Shown: positions 16,547-25,993, counted from the first letter of the stretch. The stretch is 64,000 nt of DNA from Bog-1340 sp964513515 (GCA_964513515.1 CAZEMP010000001.1:1-64000); one strand, 5' to 3'. The notes: generated by a model from the sequence alone, not told the origin. Numbers and translations: made by a program.

Positions 16547-17665
16547 ATGTCCAATTCAAAAATAAAGGAAATTGATAAAGTTTTTCTATGGACTGTAATC
16601 ACTCTTGTTATTATAGGTTTTGTTTTTTTTATATCAGCGTCAATGGGAATGCTTGCAAAAGACAACCTTCAATTTAGTTCTGTTGTATCAAGACAGATTT
16701 TTTTTGGAATAATATTTGGCTCAATAGCTTGTTTTATTTTTTCAAAAATAGATTATAGAATTTACAATAAATATTCATCATTAATTTTTATTTTATCTAT
16801 TATAATAACTTCTCTTGTTTTTGTTCCTGGTCTCGGTACGGATTTAAATACTTTTGCTAAAAGATGGGTATCCATCTTCGGATTTACTTTTCAGCCGGTA
16901 GCCATATTAAATATTGGTTTTATAATATATTGGTCAGCTTGGCTTTCTTTTATTAAAGAAAGAGTTAGTACTTTTAAATACGGTTTTTTACCACTCTTAG
17001 TATTAATATCGATTGTTGGTGCACTTCTTTTAAAACAACCAGATACTGATTCATTTTTGATTCTCTGTTTGACTGCAGCCGCTATGTTTATAGTTGCGGG
17101 TGGTAGAAAAAGATATATAGCAGCACTAGCTCTAATCGGTTTTATTGCTTTGATTGTTCTTGCTTTTAATAGGCCATATATAATGTCTAGAATACAAACT
17201 TATATAAATCCAGGAGAAAATTCTCAAACATCAGGTTATCAGATTCAACAGTCACTAATAGCCGTAGGTTCTGGACAAGTTTTTGGTAGAGGTTTAGGCC
17301 AAAGTATTCAAAAATATAAATTTTTACCAGAATCAATAAGTGACACAATTTTTGCTGTTCTTGCAGAAGAAGGTGGTTTCGTATGGAGTGTTATTGTGAT
17401 AGGACTCTTTCTTTTTTTTGTATTCCGTGGATTAAAAATAGCTATAAAATCGCCAGATTTATTTGGTGGACTTTTGGTGGTAGGAATTGTTATACTAACT
17501 GTACTGCAATCTTTTATAAATATTGCTTCAGTATTGGGAATTATACCATTTTCAGGCTTGCCACTTGCTTTTTTTAGCCAAGGAGGAACAGCAATGCTTA
17601 TGGTTCTGGTTCAGATAGGGATCGTTTTAAATGTATCAAAGTTTTCTAAATCTTTAAGATTTTAA
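16547..17665 (+). CDS. ftsW: Cell-division SEDS glycosyltransferase FtsW
   Basis: The 372-residue SEDS protein has about ten transmembrane helices. Conserved features include FAKRWVSIFGFTFQPVAI (about 104-121) near the catalytic Asp region, QPDTDSFLILC near 164, and SGYQIQQSLIAVGSGQVFGR (about 227-246). It polymerises lipid II at the septum with a partner PBP. RodA is a possible alternative, but position between mraY and murG favours FtsW. Confidence 0.92.
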   Translation: MSNSKIKEIDKVFLWTVITLVIIGFVFFISASMGMLAKDNLQFSSVVSRQIFFGIIFGSIACFIFSKIDYRIYNKYSSLIFILSIIITSLVFVPGLGTDLNTFAKRWVSIFGFTFQPVAILNIGFIIYWSAWLSFIKERVSTFKYGFLPLLVLISIVGALLLKQPDTDSFLILCLTAAAMFIVAGGRKRYIAALALIGFIALIVLAFNRPYIMSRIQTYINPGENSQTSGYQIQQSLIAVGSGQVFGRGLGQSIQKYKFLPESISDTIFAVLAEEGGFVWSVIVIGLFLFFVFRGLKIAIKSPDLFGGLLVVGIVILTVLQSFINIASVLGIIPFSGLPLAFFSQGGTAMLMVLVQIGIVLNVSKFSKSLRF

Positions 17666-17677
17666 TAAAATAATTGT

Positions 17678-18808
17678 ATGAAAATAATTTTAACAGGAGG
17701 AGGTACCGGTGGACATTTTTATCCGCTCATTGCAGTGGCAGAAGCAATAAATAAAACCGTAAAAGAAGATAGGCTCCTACCAGCAAAGATGTATTACTTA
17801 TCTGACTCTCCGCATGATCCGGATATGCTTTTGGAAAACAGTATAGAATATATAAATATTTCTGCAGGTAAGGCTAGAAGATATTTTTCAATATTAAATT
17901 TTCTGGATTTTTTCAAAATTATATTAGGAACGATAGAGGCTACAATAAAAGTTTTTAATATATATCCAGATGTAATTTTTAGTAAAGGTGCAGGTTCTAG
18001 TTTTCCGGTTTTGATGGCAGCTAGATTACTTAAAATTCCGGTTATTATTCATGAATCTGACAGTGCGCCCGGCAGAACCAATCTTTGGGCATCAAAATTT
18101 GCAAAAAGAATCGCTGTTTCTTATCCAGAAGCTACGAAATATTTTGACTCCTCAAAAGTGGCGGTTACAGGTAATCCGGTAAGGAAAAATATACAAGTAT
18201 TACCAAGCAGATCAGACTCTAGGAAGTTTTTAGGGTTTGAAGAAAATATACCGGCGGTACTTATTCTTGGCGGATCCTTGGGTGCAAGAATTATCAACGA
18301 TCAAATATTAAGTATTTTACCAAAACTTGTTGAAAAATATTACGTGATACATCAGACAGGAAAAGCAAATATTCAAGATGTTTCAGGTACAGCAGATGTT
18401 GTATTACATGACAGTAATTTCAAGTATAGATATAAAAGTTTTGATTATTTAAACAATTTAAACATGAGTATGTCAGCTGGAGCATCAGATCTTATAGTAT
18501 CAAGGGCAGGATCAGCAATATTTGAAATAGCTCATTGGGGTATACCAAGTATTATTATTCCTATTACTGATACAAACGGAGATCATCAAAGACAAAATGC
18601 TTATAATTATGCAAGATCTGGCGGCGCTATTGTCATTGAGGAATCAAACTTATCTCCAAATATTTTGCTCTCAGAAATCAACAGAATATTTGACGATAAG
18701 AATTTAATGAAAAAGATGGGTGATGGTGCAAAAAGTTTTATAAAAACGGATGCATCAGATCTTATTGCGCGTGAGATTGTTAGAATCGGTTTACAACATG
18801 AAAAATAA
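17678..18808 (+). CDS. murG: UDP-GlcNAc transferase MurG
   Basis: The 376-residue GT28 enzyme makes lipid II by adding GlcNAc to lipid I on the inner membrane face. The N-terminal glycine loop GGGTGGHFYPLIAVAEAI starts near residue 7. The C-terminal donor-binding half has ILGGSLGARIIND (near 206) and the SRAGSAIFEIAHWGIPSIII block (about 275-294), which contacts UDP-GlcNAc. The gene is 12 nt after ftsW and 5 nt before gltX. Confidence 0.96.
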   Translation: MKIILTGGGTGGHFYPLIAVAEAINKTVKEDRLLPAKMYYLSDSPHDPDMLLENSIEYINISAGKARRYFSILNFLDFFKIILGTIEATIKVFNIYPDVIFSKGAGSSFPVLMAARLLKIPVIIHESDSAPGRTNLWASKFAKRIAVSYPEATKYFDSSKVAVTGNPVRKNIQVLPSRSDSRKFLGFEENIPAVLILGGSLGARIINDQILSILPKLVEKYYVIHQTGKANIQDVSGTADVVLHDSNFKYRYKSFDYLNNLNMSMSAGASDLIVSRAGSAIFEIAHWGIPSIIIPITDTNGDHQRQNAYNYARSGGAIVIEESNLSPNILLSEINRIFDDKNLMKKMGDGAKSFIKTDASDLIAREIVRIGLQHEK

Positions 18809-18813
18809 TTATT

Positions 18814-20154
18814 ATGGAATCTAATAGTAAAATAGTAACTAGATTTGCACCAAGCCCAACAGGGTTTCTTCATATAGGTGGAGCAAGAACAGCTCTATTT
18901 AATTATTTATTTGCTAAGAAAAATAATGGAAAAATAATTTTGAGAATTGAAGATACAGATCTTGAAAGATCAAAAAAAGAATATACTGAAGGAATAATAA
19001 AGGCATTTAATTGGCTTGGATTTAAGTTTGATGATGTCGTTTTGCAATCTGATAATTTTGATACACATAAGAAATATATAGAAAAACTTATAAAAGAAGG
19101 TAAAGCTTATGTTTCAAAGGAGGAAGTTAAAGTAGAAGGTCAAAGGGCAGAGGTTATTAGGTTCAAAAATTCAAATATAAAAGTTACATTCAATGATTTG
19201 ATTAAAGGTGAGGTTAGTTTTGATACAACTGAACTTGGAGACTTTATAATTGCTAAAAGTTTGAATGAACCAATCTTTCATCTTTCAAATGTAGTAGACG
19301 ACATAACAATGGGTATTACACATGTAATAAGAGCTGAAGAGCATCTTTCAAATACCCCAAGACAAATATTGATTTGGGAGGCAATTGGTGAGAGACCAAG
19401 ACCGATCTATGCCCATATGCCACTCATATTATCTGAGTCTCGCGAGAAGCTTTCAAAGAGAAAGCACGGTGAGTTGGTATCTGTTGAATATTACGAAAAG
19501 ATGGGTTATTTGCCAGAGGCAATGATCAACTTCATTGCATTTTTGGGTTGGAACCCGGGAACAGAAGAAGAGTTTTTCTCCATGAATGAGCTTATAGAAA
19601 GATTTGATATTTCAAAAGTACAAAAGGCTGGTGCAATATTCAACCAGGATAAATTGCTTTGGTATAACAAAGAATATATCAAAAAATTGCCAAAAGAAAG
19701 CATTATTCTCGAAATGAAAAAACGATTTCCTGAGGATTGTCATGATATGAAAATTATTGAAAAAATCGAAAATACAATATCAGAAAGGATAAATATTTTC
19801 TCTGATATAGATAAAATGGTACAAGACGGTGATATTCAGTATTTTTTTCACGAACCAAAACTTTCTAAGGAAATGATTGTTTGGAAAAAGGGCGGAACAC
19901 TTGAACAAGCAAAGGAAAATTTGTCTTTAGTTTTGAATATTTTAAATGAGATATCTGAAGAAGATTTTAATGCCGATACATTAAAAGTGGAATTAATGAA
20001 GCTAGCAGAAGAAAAAGGGAAGGGGAACGTTCTTTGGCCACTTAGAGTTGCCTTATCTGGTAGAGAAAAATCCCCAGATCCGTTTAGTTTGTTATCAATT
20101 TTTGGTAAGGAAGAATCAATAAAGAGAGTTAAATCTGCGACAGATTTTATTTAA
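18814..20154 (+). CDS. gltX: Glutamate-tRNA ligase
   Basis: The 446-residue class I synthetase carries FAPSPTGFLHIGGARTALFN near 10-29 (HIGG is the HIGH motif) and EKLSKRKHGE near 210 (KLSKR is the KMSKS motif). In lineages with no GlnRS it also misacylates tRNA-Gln, corrected by GatCAB. No glnS is seen here and a tRNA-Gln(UUG) is present at 57247, so a nondiscriminating role is plausible but inferred. It is embedded in the cell-wall cluster, 5 nt after murG. Confidence 0.95.
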   Translation: MESNSKIVTRFAPSPTGFLHIGGARTALFNYLFAKKNNGKIILRIEDTDLERSKKEYTEGIIKAFNWLGFKFDDVVLQSDNFDTHKKYIEKLIKEGKAYVSKEEVKVEGQRAEVIRFKNSNIKVTFNDLIKGEVSFDTTELGDFIIAKSLNEPIFHLSNVVDDITMGITHVIRAEEHLSNTPRQILIWEAIGERPRPIYAHMPLILSESREKLSKRKHGELVSVEYYEKMGYLPEAMINFIAFLGWNPGTEEEFFSMNELIERFDISKVQKAGAIFNQDKLLWYNKEYIKKLPKESIILEMKKRFPEDCHDMKIIEKIENTISERINIFSDIDKMVQDGDIQYFFHEPKLSKEMIVWKKGGTLEQAKENLSLVLNILNEISEEDFNADTLKVELMKLAEEKGKGNVLWPLRVALSGREKSPDPFSLLSIFGKEESIKRVKSATDFI

Positions 20155-20161
20155 CTTTTAA

Positions 20162-21475
20162 ATGATTAATACTAAAGAAAATATAATCTATTTGTACAAA
20201 AGGGAATTAGTAACTACATTTTTTGTATTTCTATTTATATTATTTTTTAGTAATAATTTTGCTTTTTCAGCTACAGAGGAAGAATTAAGAAATCAGATAC
20301 AAAAAGTTACAGAAACAAAAGTTCAATTAGAGCAAGAAATATCTAATTATGAAAAAGAATTGAAACAAATTGGGGATGAGACTGTCTCACTTAAAAATAC
20401 AATAAAAGCTTTAGATGCTACTATTAATAAAAACTCATTAGATATTAAACTTACGCAAAATAATATAGATAAGGTTACTCTTGAAATTGAAGAATTATCT
20501 TTAAATATAGTTAAAGGTGCAAATACCATAAATAAGAACACAAGGGCTATAGCATCTCTTTTAAGAGAATCAAATACCTACACGGAATCTTCTCTTATAG
20601 AAAACTTATTAACATATAAGAATCTATCTGATTTTTGGAATGAGCAACAAAACATAGCTATTATTCAAAATGAAATAAGAGAAAAAACGGTTGAGATTAA
20701 AAATGAAAAAATTGTATTAGAAAATAACAAAACTAAGACTGAAAAAAAGAAGAGAGATTTATTGAATCTCAAATTTAGCTTGTTAGATAAAAAGAAAATT
20801 TTAGATTTAACAAAGAAAGAAAAAAATCAATTATTAATTGAGACAAAAAATTCTGAATCAAATTATAAAAAAATACTTGCAGATAAAAGAGCGTTGGTTG
20901 AAGCTTTTGATAAAGAACTTTTACAGTTTGAGTCACAATTGAAATTTTCTATAGATAGAAACAGCTTTCCATCCACTGGAAAGGGAATATTATCTTGGCC
21001 ATTAGATAATGTTAGAATTACTCAAAGGTTTGGTATGACTGAATTTGCAAGAACTACGAATTATTACAATGGGAGAGGACATAACGGTGTGGATTTCGGT
21101 GCCTCTATGGGTACAGATGTTAAAGCGGCCTTAAGTGGAGTGATTAAAGGGGCTGGAGATACTGATATGACATGTCCGAATGCATCATTTGGTAAATGGG
21201 TTTTGATTGAACATGCAAATGGTCTTTCTACTATATATGCACACCTTTCTTTGATAAGAGTTAGCGCTGGGCAAATAGTAACAACAGGGGATGTTATAGG
21301 GTATTCTGGTAATACAGGATATTCAACAGGTCCGCACTTACACTTCGGAGTTTATGCGACTCAAGGTGTAAAAATAATGAGTAGAAAAAGTGTATCAGCT
21401 GCTTGTAGTGGTAGAACATATGTCATGCCTATCGCAGATTTGAGAGCTTATTTAGACCCTTTGCAGTACTTGTAA
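20162..21475 (+). CDS. EnvC-like coiled-coil M23 peptidase
   Basis: The 437-residue exported protein has a hydrophobic segment near 17-37 ending in AFSA, then a long coiled coil (about 38-265, rich in Glu, Lys, Asn), then a LytM/M23 domain with GRGHNGVDFGASMGTDV near 315-331 and GPHLHFGVY near 395-403. The HxxxD and HxH zinc ligands are present, so it may be an active endopeptidase rather than only an amidase activator. It probably splits septal peptidoglycan. It is 7 nt after gltX. Confidence 0.9.
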   Translation: MINTKENIIYLYKRELVTTFFVFLFILFFSNNFAFSATEEELRNQIQKVTETKVQLEQEISNYEKELKQIGDETVSLKNTIKALDATINKNSLDIKLTQNNIDKVTLEIEELSLNIVKGANTINKNTRAIASLLRESNTYTESSLIENLLTYKNLSDFWNEQQNIAIIQNEIREKTVEIKNEKIVLENNKTKTEKKKRDLLNLKFSLLDKKKILDLTKKEKNQLLIETKNSESNYKKILADKRALVEAFDKELLQFESQLKFSIDRNSFPSTGKGILSWPLDNVRITQRFGMTEFARTTNYYNGRGHNGVDFGASMGTDVKAALSGVIKGAGDTDMTCPNASFGKWVLIEHANGLSTIYAHLSLIRVSAGQIVTTGDVIGYSGNTGYSTGPHLHFGVYATQGVKIMSRKSVSAACSGRTYVMPIADLRAYLDPLQYL

Positions 21476-21507
21476 AATTATTGTAAAATAAGCGTTATAA
21501 GAAAATT

Positions 21508-21545
21508 GTACGAATTATTACGAATCGTTACGAATAATTAATAAA
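21508..21545. repeat. Dispersed ATTCGTA-type repeat, copy 2
   Basis: TACGAATTATTACGAATCG followed by TTACGAATAATTAATAA, just upstream of the small gene at 21551. Confidence 0.55.
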
Positions 21546-21550
21546 CTCAA

Positions 21551-21796
21551 ATGAATAAAGGATTAATAAAAACAATTATATTAATAGTTATTGCACTCAT
21601 TGTACTTGGATATTTTGGTTTTGATGTTGCAGATATTGTTAATAGTCCTACTGTTCAGGCAAACCTTACGAATACTTGGAACTTCGTATTAAAGATTTGG
21701 AATAATTATCTAGCAACCCCTGTAATGTATGTTTGGAATACTTTTGTAGTCGGAGTGCTTTGGAAGCTAATTCAAGCTGGTTCTGGTATCAACTAA
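21551..21796 (+). CDS. Small membrane protein, 81 aa
   Basis: The family is not recognised. The 81-residue protein has an N-terminal hydrophobic helix (about 5-27, IKTIILIVIALIVLGYFGF), a short polar section and aromatic-rich segments (NTWNFVLKIWNNY, MYVWNTFVVGVLWKLI), suggesting one or two membrane passes. It begins 6 nt after the dispersed repeat and ends before a terminator at 21837. AT-rich codon use and intergenic position support a real gene. Confidence 0.65.
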   Translation: MNKGLIKTIILIVIALIVLGYFGFDVADIVNSPTVQANLTNTWNFVLKIWNNYLATPVMYVWNTFVVGVLWKLIQAGSGIN

Positions 21797-21836
21797 AAGG
21801 TTCTAAGGGGTCAATTGAATGATGTAAGTATCATGT

Positions 21837-21859
21837 AAAAGACCGCGCAAGCGGTTTTT
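21837..21859 (+). terminator. Intrinsic terminator
   Basis: ACCGC GCAA GCGGT hairpin followed by TTTTT; ends the cell-wall gene cluster. Confidence 0.7.
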
Positions 21860-22124
21860 AACATTTAATAAAGTTTTCTTAAATTGATTTAACAAATATA
21901 TATTTTGAGGGAAGTCTAGATTAATTTTTACTAATTTAATTTATTAATTATTTAATAAAGAAATAAAAGGGATTATAAATAAGCACAGAGCATCTTAACA
22001 GTTATTGTATAAGAGTGGTTTCTTCCTATACAACGTCGCAAAAGATATATTGTCCGACACTGCTATGGTAAGCGCGCCTATTCTTCCCCGTACCTTTTAT
22101 ACACTAGAATGTTTACGAAGATAT
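21860..22124. other. Intergenic stretch, possible small RNA
   Basis: No convincing protein gene; the 61-codon frame at 22005 has no ribosome site or protein-like composition. Within an AT-rich stretch, a more GC-balanced island (about 22000-22120) holds a TTGTATA / TATACAA hairpin (about 22004-22034) and ends just before the terminator at 22125. A small RNA is possible but not shown. Confidence 0.3.
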
Positions 22125-22166
22125 AAAACAAAAACTTCTGGAATATGTTCCAGAAGTTTTTGTTTT
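22125..22166. terminator. Strong hairpin, terminator of the 22169 gene
   Basis: AAAACAAAAACTTCTGGAA / TTCCAGAAGTTTTTGTTTT with loop TATG; A- and T-rich on both sides, so it can work in both directions. Confidence 0.75.
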
Positions 22167-22168
22167 AA

Positions 22169-22660
22169 TTATTTAGTTAATGCTAACTGATCACTCCCTA
22201 CTTTATCTGCCATATTCTTTTTCCAGCATTTAGAAGATGAATTCCAAGGTTTTGATCCTTCGCGGTTATATAGGTACTTTGCGTAGGCCATATTACCTTC
22301 AAGGGATTTGAGATCAAGTCCAAGTTCCTCTGCCTTCTCTGCATGATAGTATTCGTTTATCTGCATGAGACCTAAGTCACCCTTATTTACCTCACCTCTT
22401 AAAATGTTACCGTTTTTGTCTAAATGTCTAAATCTAGATTCACATCTGGCAATTTCTACAAGTATTGGATCATCTTTGAAATAAGCTCTCGCCTTTTTCT
22501 CTAATTCATTTCTTGTTGGTACACTTGTAGTAGCTTTTTCTTCTACTCTTGCAGAAGCTCCAGGGGCTGTAGTTGTTGATACAACCGGCTCCATGGCATA
22601 TGTGGTTCCTCCATATATTGAAGAAAACACAAATAATGACGTTGTTATAATTTCTATCAT
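22169..22660 (-). CDS. Lytic transglycosylase-like (SLT domain) exported protein
   Basis: The 163-residue protein starts with a signal-like helix (1-22), followed by a Thr/Ala/Val linker (23-50) and a short lysozyme-like domain. Goose-type/SLT features are IARCESRF near 71-78 with the expected catalytic Glu, GDLGLMQINEYYH near 97-109, and an Asn/Ala/Tyr-rich NMAYAKYLYNREG block near 126-138. It likely cleaves peptidoglycan. The domain is small compared with full SLT enzymes but has all the core blocks. Confidence 0.8.
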   Translation of the reverse strand: MIEIITTSLFVFSSIYGGTTYAMEPVVSTTTAPGASARVEEKATTSVPTRNELEKKARAYFKDDPILVEIARCESRFRHLDKNGNILRGEVNKGDLGLMQINEYYHAEKAEELGLDLKSLEGNMAYAKYLYNREGSKPWNSSSKCWKKNMADKVGSDQLALTK

Positions 22661-22836
22661 ATTTAAAAGCAGAGCTGTCTCTGCTTCAGATATATAGTAT
22701 CATACCTGCTTTTACAAGTCAATAGGTAGACCATTATTTTTATCATTGGTCAAATAGTAAAAAATGGCTTTGTTGAGCCATTTTTTACTTGATTTTGACA
22801 TAAAATTATGGTCTGATTTTTAGCTACTTTTAAGCT

Positions 22837-23433
22837 CTATTTTTTGTTTAGCCATGGTATTTCAAACTCTTCAAACTCAGGTAAAAGCTTCTTGTCATAA
22901 AGGAGTCTTGAGATGGCTTCTCCAGCTATTTTTGCACCATTCAAAGCATTATGTGGATGAGGTTCGGCCGGTATTCCAACATATTTCATAATTTTATCAG
23001 AATTTAAATCTGTTCTATGATTTGCAACAGGAGGTATTATTCCCCTCTTTATCATGTGCATAAAACACAAAGAGTGTTGATCGATAGTTCTAAAAGCAAA
23101 AGGCCAAGGAAGATGGGCGCGGTTGGCGGTCATGTGTATAAAATCTCTATCAAAAGATGGGTTTTGTCCTGCAAAAGTGTGTTCTTGTACTGTTTCCGCC
23201 CACTTTATAAAACTTTTTACGAGCTCCGCATCAGATTGTTTATTAGGATCAAGGGCTTGTTCTTTATTGAAACCATTTATAAGAAGTGCATCTTTGTTTA
23301 TATGAGCACCATCCCAAACCCTACATTCTCCGTAGAATTGATTTTTAGGATTATCAAAATCAAAAGCTCCGATTGATAAGATAGAATTCTTATTTTTGTC
23401 TACACCACTTGCCTCTACATCTAATATGATCAT
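22837..23433 (-). CDS. 3'-5' exonuclease (DEDDh family)
   Basis: The 198-residue protein has the RNase T-like fold: motif I LDVEASG (D5, E7), motif II with AGQNPSFDRDFIHM near 90-103, and a late PHNALNGAKIAGEA near 168-181. In classical DEDDh enzymes that last block is HxAxxD, here HNALNG, so the final metal-binding Asp is Gly; other members of the exoribonuclease group I recall also show this. It could act on RNA or DNA ends. It stands alone on the minus strand. Confidence 0.8.
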   Translation of the reverse strand: MIILDVEASGVDKNKNSILSIGAFDFDNPKNQFYGECRVWDGAHINKDALLINGFNKEQALDPNKQSDAELVKSFIKWAETVQEHTFAGQNPSFDRDFIHMTANRAHLPWPFAFRTIDQHSLCFMHMIKRGIIPPVANHRTDLNSDKIMKYVGIPAEPHPHNALNGAKIAGEAISRLLYDKKLLPEFEEFEIPWLNKK

Positions 23434-23464
23434 GTTTTTAATTTTAACATAAAATTATTAATAT

Positions 23465-23890
23465 TTATTTTAATCCTGGGCAATTTGCGGAAGGACTAAG
23501 TCCAGCCAGTCTTGCTTCTTCAATACTTTTAAACCAAACTTTATTTTCTTCTTTTATTTTTGATACTCCTGTGCACCAAGGATAGTAATATTTTGTCCCT
23601 GATTTTGATGCTACCACTTCCGCTTTCTGATTCTGCGCCACATCAGAAGTAAGCACAGCAGATAGGACCTTTTCTTGTGTCCTTAAGATGGAAATAGGTA
23701 CTTTGTTTTTTTCATAGGCGGATATTTTACCAAGGCCATATGATGCAGTACCAACTAGAATTATCATAAGTACAATATATAAATCATCCTTAATTTTTAG
23801 ACCCTTTTCATGACTATAAAAGGCATCCCTCATATTGGCAAAATGTAGCTTGATTTTTTCTAAAAAATCTTTTATACTCTTCATATACAA
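23465..23890 (-). CDS. Membrane-anchored protein with small Cys-containing C-terminal domain
   Basis: The 141-residue protein has one transmembrane segment (about 38-56). The C-terminal 50 residues read VASKSGTKYYYPWCTG...NKVWFKSIEEARLAGLSPS, a pattern seen in small Ada-like metal-binding or 'sunset' domains attached to nucleases or membrane proteins. Only two Cys residues (near 108 and 138) are visible. The function is unknown. It lies divergent from rpmA. Confidence 0.65.
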   Translation of the reverse strand: MYMKSIKDFLEKIKLHFANMRDAFYSHEKGLKIKDDLYIVLMIILVGTASYGLGKISAYEKNKVPISILRTQEKVLSAVLTSDVAQNQKAEVVASKSGTKYYYPWCTGVSKIKEENKVWFKSIEEARLAGLSPSANCPGLK

Positions 23891-23945
23891 GTTATTGTAT
23901 CAGGTCCCTACGAAAAGGGACAATTAATTAAATCAAGATAATAAA

Positions 23946-24218
23946 ATGGCACATAAGAAGGCGGCTGGTTCGTCAAAAAACGGAAGAGATTCAGGTCCAA
24001 GATACCTTGGCGTGAAGATCAATGACGGCGAAATGGTCAAAGTAGGGCAAATAATTCTAAGACAAAAAGGCAGAGACACTCTTGCTGGTAAGAATATTGG
24101 TATTGGAAAGGATCATACACTTTTTGCGCTTAAGGATGGAGTTGTAGAATTTGGTACAAAAAGAAAGAATAATTTTGATTCTACAATTACAAGAAGAAAT
24201 ATTATAAATATCAAATAA
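23946..24218 (+). CDS. rpmA: 50S ribosomal protein bL27
   Basis: The 90-residue protein begins MAHKKAAGSSKNGRDS, the conserved L27 start that reaches the peptidyl-transferase centre, and contains RYLGVKINDGEMVKVGQII. There is no N-terminal extension of the kind cleaved in Firmicutes. The gene is separate from rplU, which lies at 34400; in many bacteria they are adjacent. A GTCCCT / AGGGAC hairpin lies in its leader (about 23908-23925). Confidence 0.97.
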   Translation: MAHKKAAGSSKNGRDSGPRYLGVKINDGEMVKVGQIILRQKGRDTLAGKNIGIGKDHTLFALKDGVVEFGTKRKNNFDSTITRRNIINIK

Positions 24219-24250
24219 ACAAAAAACTGCCAAAAGGCAGATTTTTGTTT
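24217..24250. terminator. Bidirectional terminator between rpmA and rplI
   Basis: AAACAAAAA-CTGCC AAAA GGCAG-TTTTTGTTT between two convergent ribosomal protein genes. Confidence 0.8.
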
Positions 24251-24271
24251 ATCAGAAATCCAGAATCTATT

Positions 24272-24715
24272 TTATTGAGGCTTAACGTTTATCTTTAGTT
24301 TGTATTCAGCCCCTTCAATTTTTAGATTAATAACATGGTCACCTATTTCCTTAAGTGGCTTCTCCATTTCAAAATGTTCTGCGCAAAGTATCACGCCAGT
24401 TTCTTTTTTAAATTCCTCTATAATCTCTTCTGGATGTATTCCTGCAAAAAGATGTCCTTTTTCATTTACCTTTCCACTTATATGAAGCTTACCGTCAGGT
24501 AGTTTGGTAACAGCATATTCGTATGCTTTTTTAAACTCTTCTTTCATGAGCGCGCTCTGCTTTTTCTTTGCCTCTACCATTTTTAAATAGCTCGCTGTGG
24601 CTGGCACGGCTATATTGTTTGGTATAAGAGAGTTTAACGCATATCCATCAGCAACATCTTTTATCTCATATTTCTTACCAATTTTCTTTACATCTTTTAG
24701 AAGTATTATTTTCAT
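24272..24715 (-). CDS. rplI: 50S ribosomal protein bL9
   Basis: The 147-residue protein shows MKIILLKDVKKIGKKYEIKD at the N-terminus with the following GYALNSLIP block, the long connecting helix and the C-terminal domain ending in a beta strand. Some Candidate Phyla Radiation lineages lack L9, so its presence helps to narrow the placement. It binds 23S rRNA and supports ribosome fidelity. Convergent with rpmA. Confidence 0.95.
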   Translation of the reverse strand: MKIILLKDVKKIGKKYEIKDVADGYALNSLIPNNIAVPATASYLKMVEAKKKQSALMKEEFKKAYEYAVTKLPDGKLHISGKVNEKGHLFAGIHPEEIIEEFKKETGVILCAEHFEMEKPLKEIGDHVINLKIEGAEYKLKINVKPQ

Positions 24716-24772
24716 ATTTATATATTGTTACTGATAATTTGTTATTAAAATTATACTAGCACTTACATCATT

Positions 24773-25993
24773 CTATTTCAATATTTCAATAGCCTTATCC
24801 ATCTGCGGATCTCTACCATCTTTTAGGTCTTCTGCTGTCATTTTTACTTCATAATCTGGTGTAAGACCACCGTCTGATATAGATATTCCGTTTGGTGTAA
24901 GCCAACGAGCTATTGTTACTTTGAGTGATGTGTCAGGAGTAACTTTTATAAGTTCTTGAACAGATCCCTTACCAAATGTTTTTATTCCAACAATTTTTGC
25001 AATTTTATGTTCTTGTAGGGCTCCTGCTAATATTTCAGATGCTGAAGCAGAACCACTGTCTGCCAATATAACCATTTTTAACATATCAGTAAAAATATTA
25101 TATCCTCTACTTCTATATACACGCTCTTCAGTATTTGGTCCAAAGTTTTCTCTAACAACAGGTTTGCCTAGTGGAAGGAACCAGCTTGCCATATCCACTG
25201 CAGATTCTAAAAATCCTCCAGGATTACCTCTTAAATCTAGTACCAGCTTATATTTACCAGATTCTAGAAATTCTCTAAGTGCAAACCTAAATTTATCTGA
25301 TGAAAGTGCGTAAAAATTATAAAGTTTTATAATAAAAACATCATCCTTGATTTCTGTTTCTGCTGTAGGTACGTCAATTATTCCTCTTATAATTTTTATT
25401 TCTACGGGGACAGTAGTACCTTCCCTTTCAAAAGTAATAGTAACTTCTGTTCCGGCCTTTCCTCTGATGAGTTTGACTGCCTCGTTTACAGACATATTTG
25501 TAGCGTCTTTCCCATCTATCTTAAGTAAGACATCACCTTTCATAACACCAGCCTTATATGCCGGAGTTCCTTTCAGTGGGGCGACTACCACAAGTTTTTT
25601 ATCTTTAATTCCCAATTCCATACCAACACCTTCAAAATTTCCACTTATGTCACTTTCAAAAGATTTACTATCTTCTGGTGGCATAAAAACTGTATACGGA
25701 TCTCCATATGAGTTGGTCAAACCTTGTATTGCACCCCAAAGTTTGTCTTGAGAGCCTATTTTCTTTGCATCATCATGAGTGTAAACAAATTTTTGATCTA
25801 GTATTGCCCATGTCGCCCAAAAGGCTGCTAGGTCTACAGTTGAAGAAGCTGACGATAATGAATTAAGAATTTCTGGTTTTTTATAACCAGTTCTTTGCTC
25901 AGATTTACCATAATATATACCCGATCCGAATGAAACAGCTATTAAAAAAGCTGTAATTAAAACTATTTTATATTTCTTTAAATCATTTTCCAT
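24773..25993 (-). CDS. C-terminal processing peptidase (S41)
   Basis: The 406-residue protein has an N-terminal membrane anchor (about 9-25), a PDZ domain (about 115-200, with GVMKGDVLLKIDGKD) and an S41 catalytic domain with the nucleophilic Ser in DSGSASASEILAG near 314-326 and the general-base Lys in IKTFGKGSVQEL near 336-347. It degrades or trims proteins outside the membrane. It stands alone, divergent from the DUF1003 gene. Confidence 0.93.
   Translation of the reverse strand: MENDLKKYKIVLITAFLIAVSFGSGIYYGKSEQRTGYKKPEILNSLSSASSTVDLAAFWATWAILDQKFVYTHDDAKKIGSQDKLWGAIQGLTNSYGDPYTVFMPPEDSKSFESDISGNFEGVGMELGIKDKKLVVVAPLKGTPAYKAGVMKGDVLLKIDGKDATNMSVNEAVKLIRGKAGTEVTITFEREGTTVPVEIKIIRGIIDVPTAETEIKDDVFIIKLYNFYALSSDKFRFALREFLESGKYKLVLDLRGNPGGFLESAVDMASWFLPLGKPVVRENFGPNTEERVYRSRGYNIFTDMLKMVILADSGSASASEILAGALQEHKIAKIVGIKTFGKGSVQELIKVTPDTSLKVTIARWLTPNGISISDGGLTPDYEVKMTAEDLKDGRDPQMDKAIEILK

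Noticed and set aside
22005..22190. 61-codon plus-strand frame
   Set aside because: It crosses the terminator at 22125-22166 and overlaps the end of the transglycosylase gene on the other strand; no ribosome site.
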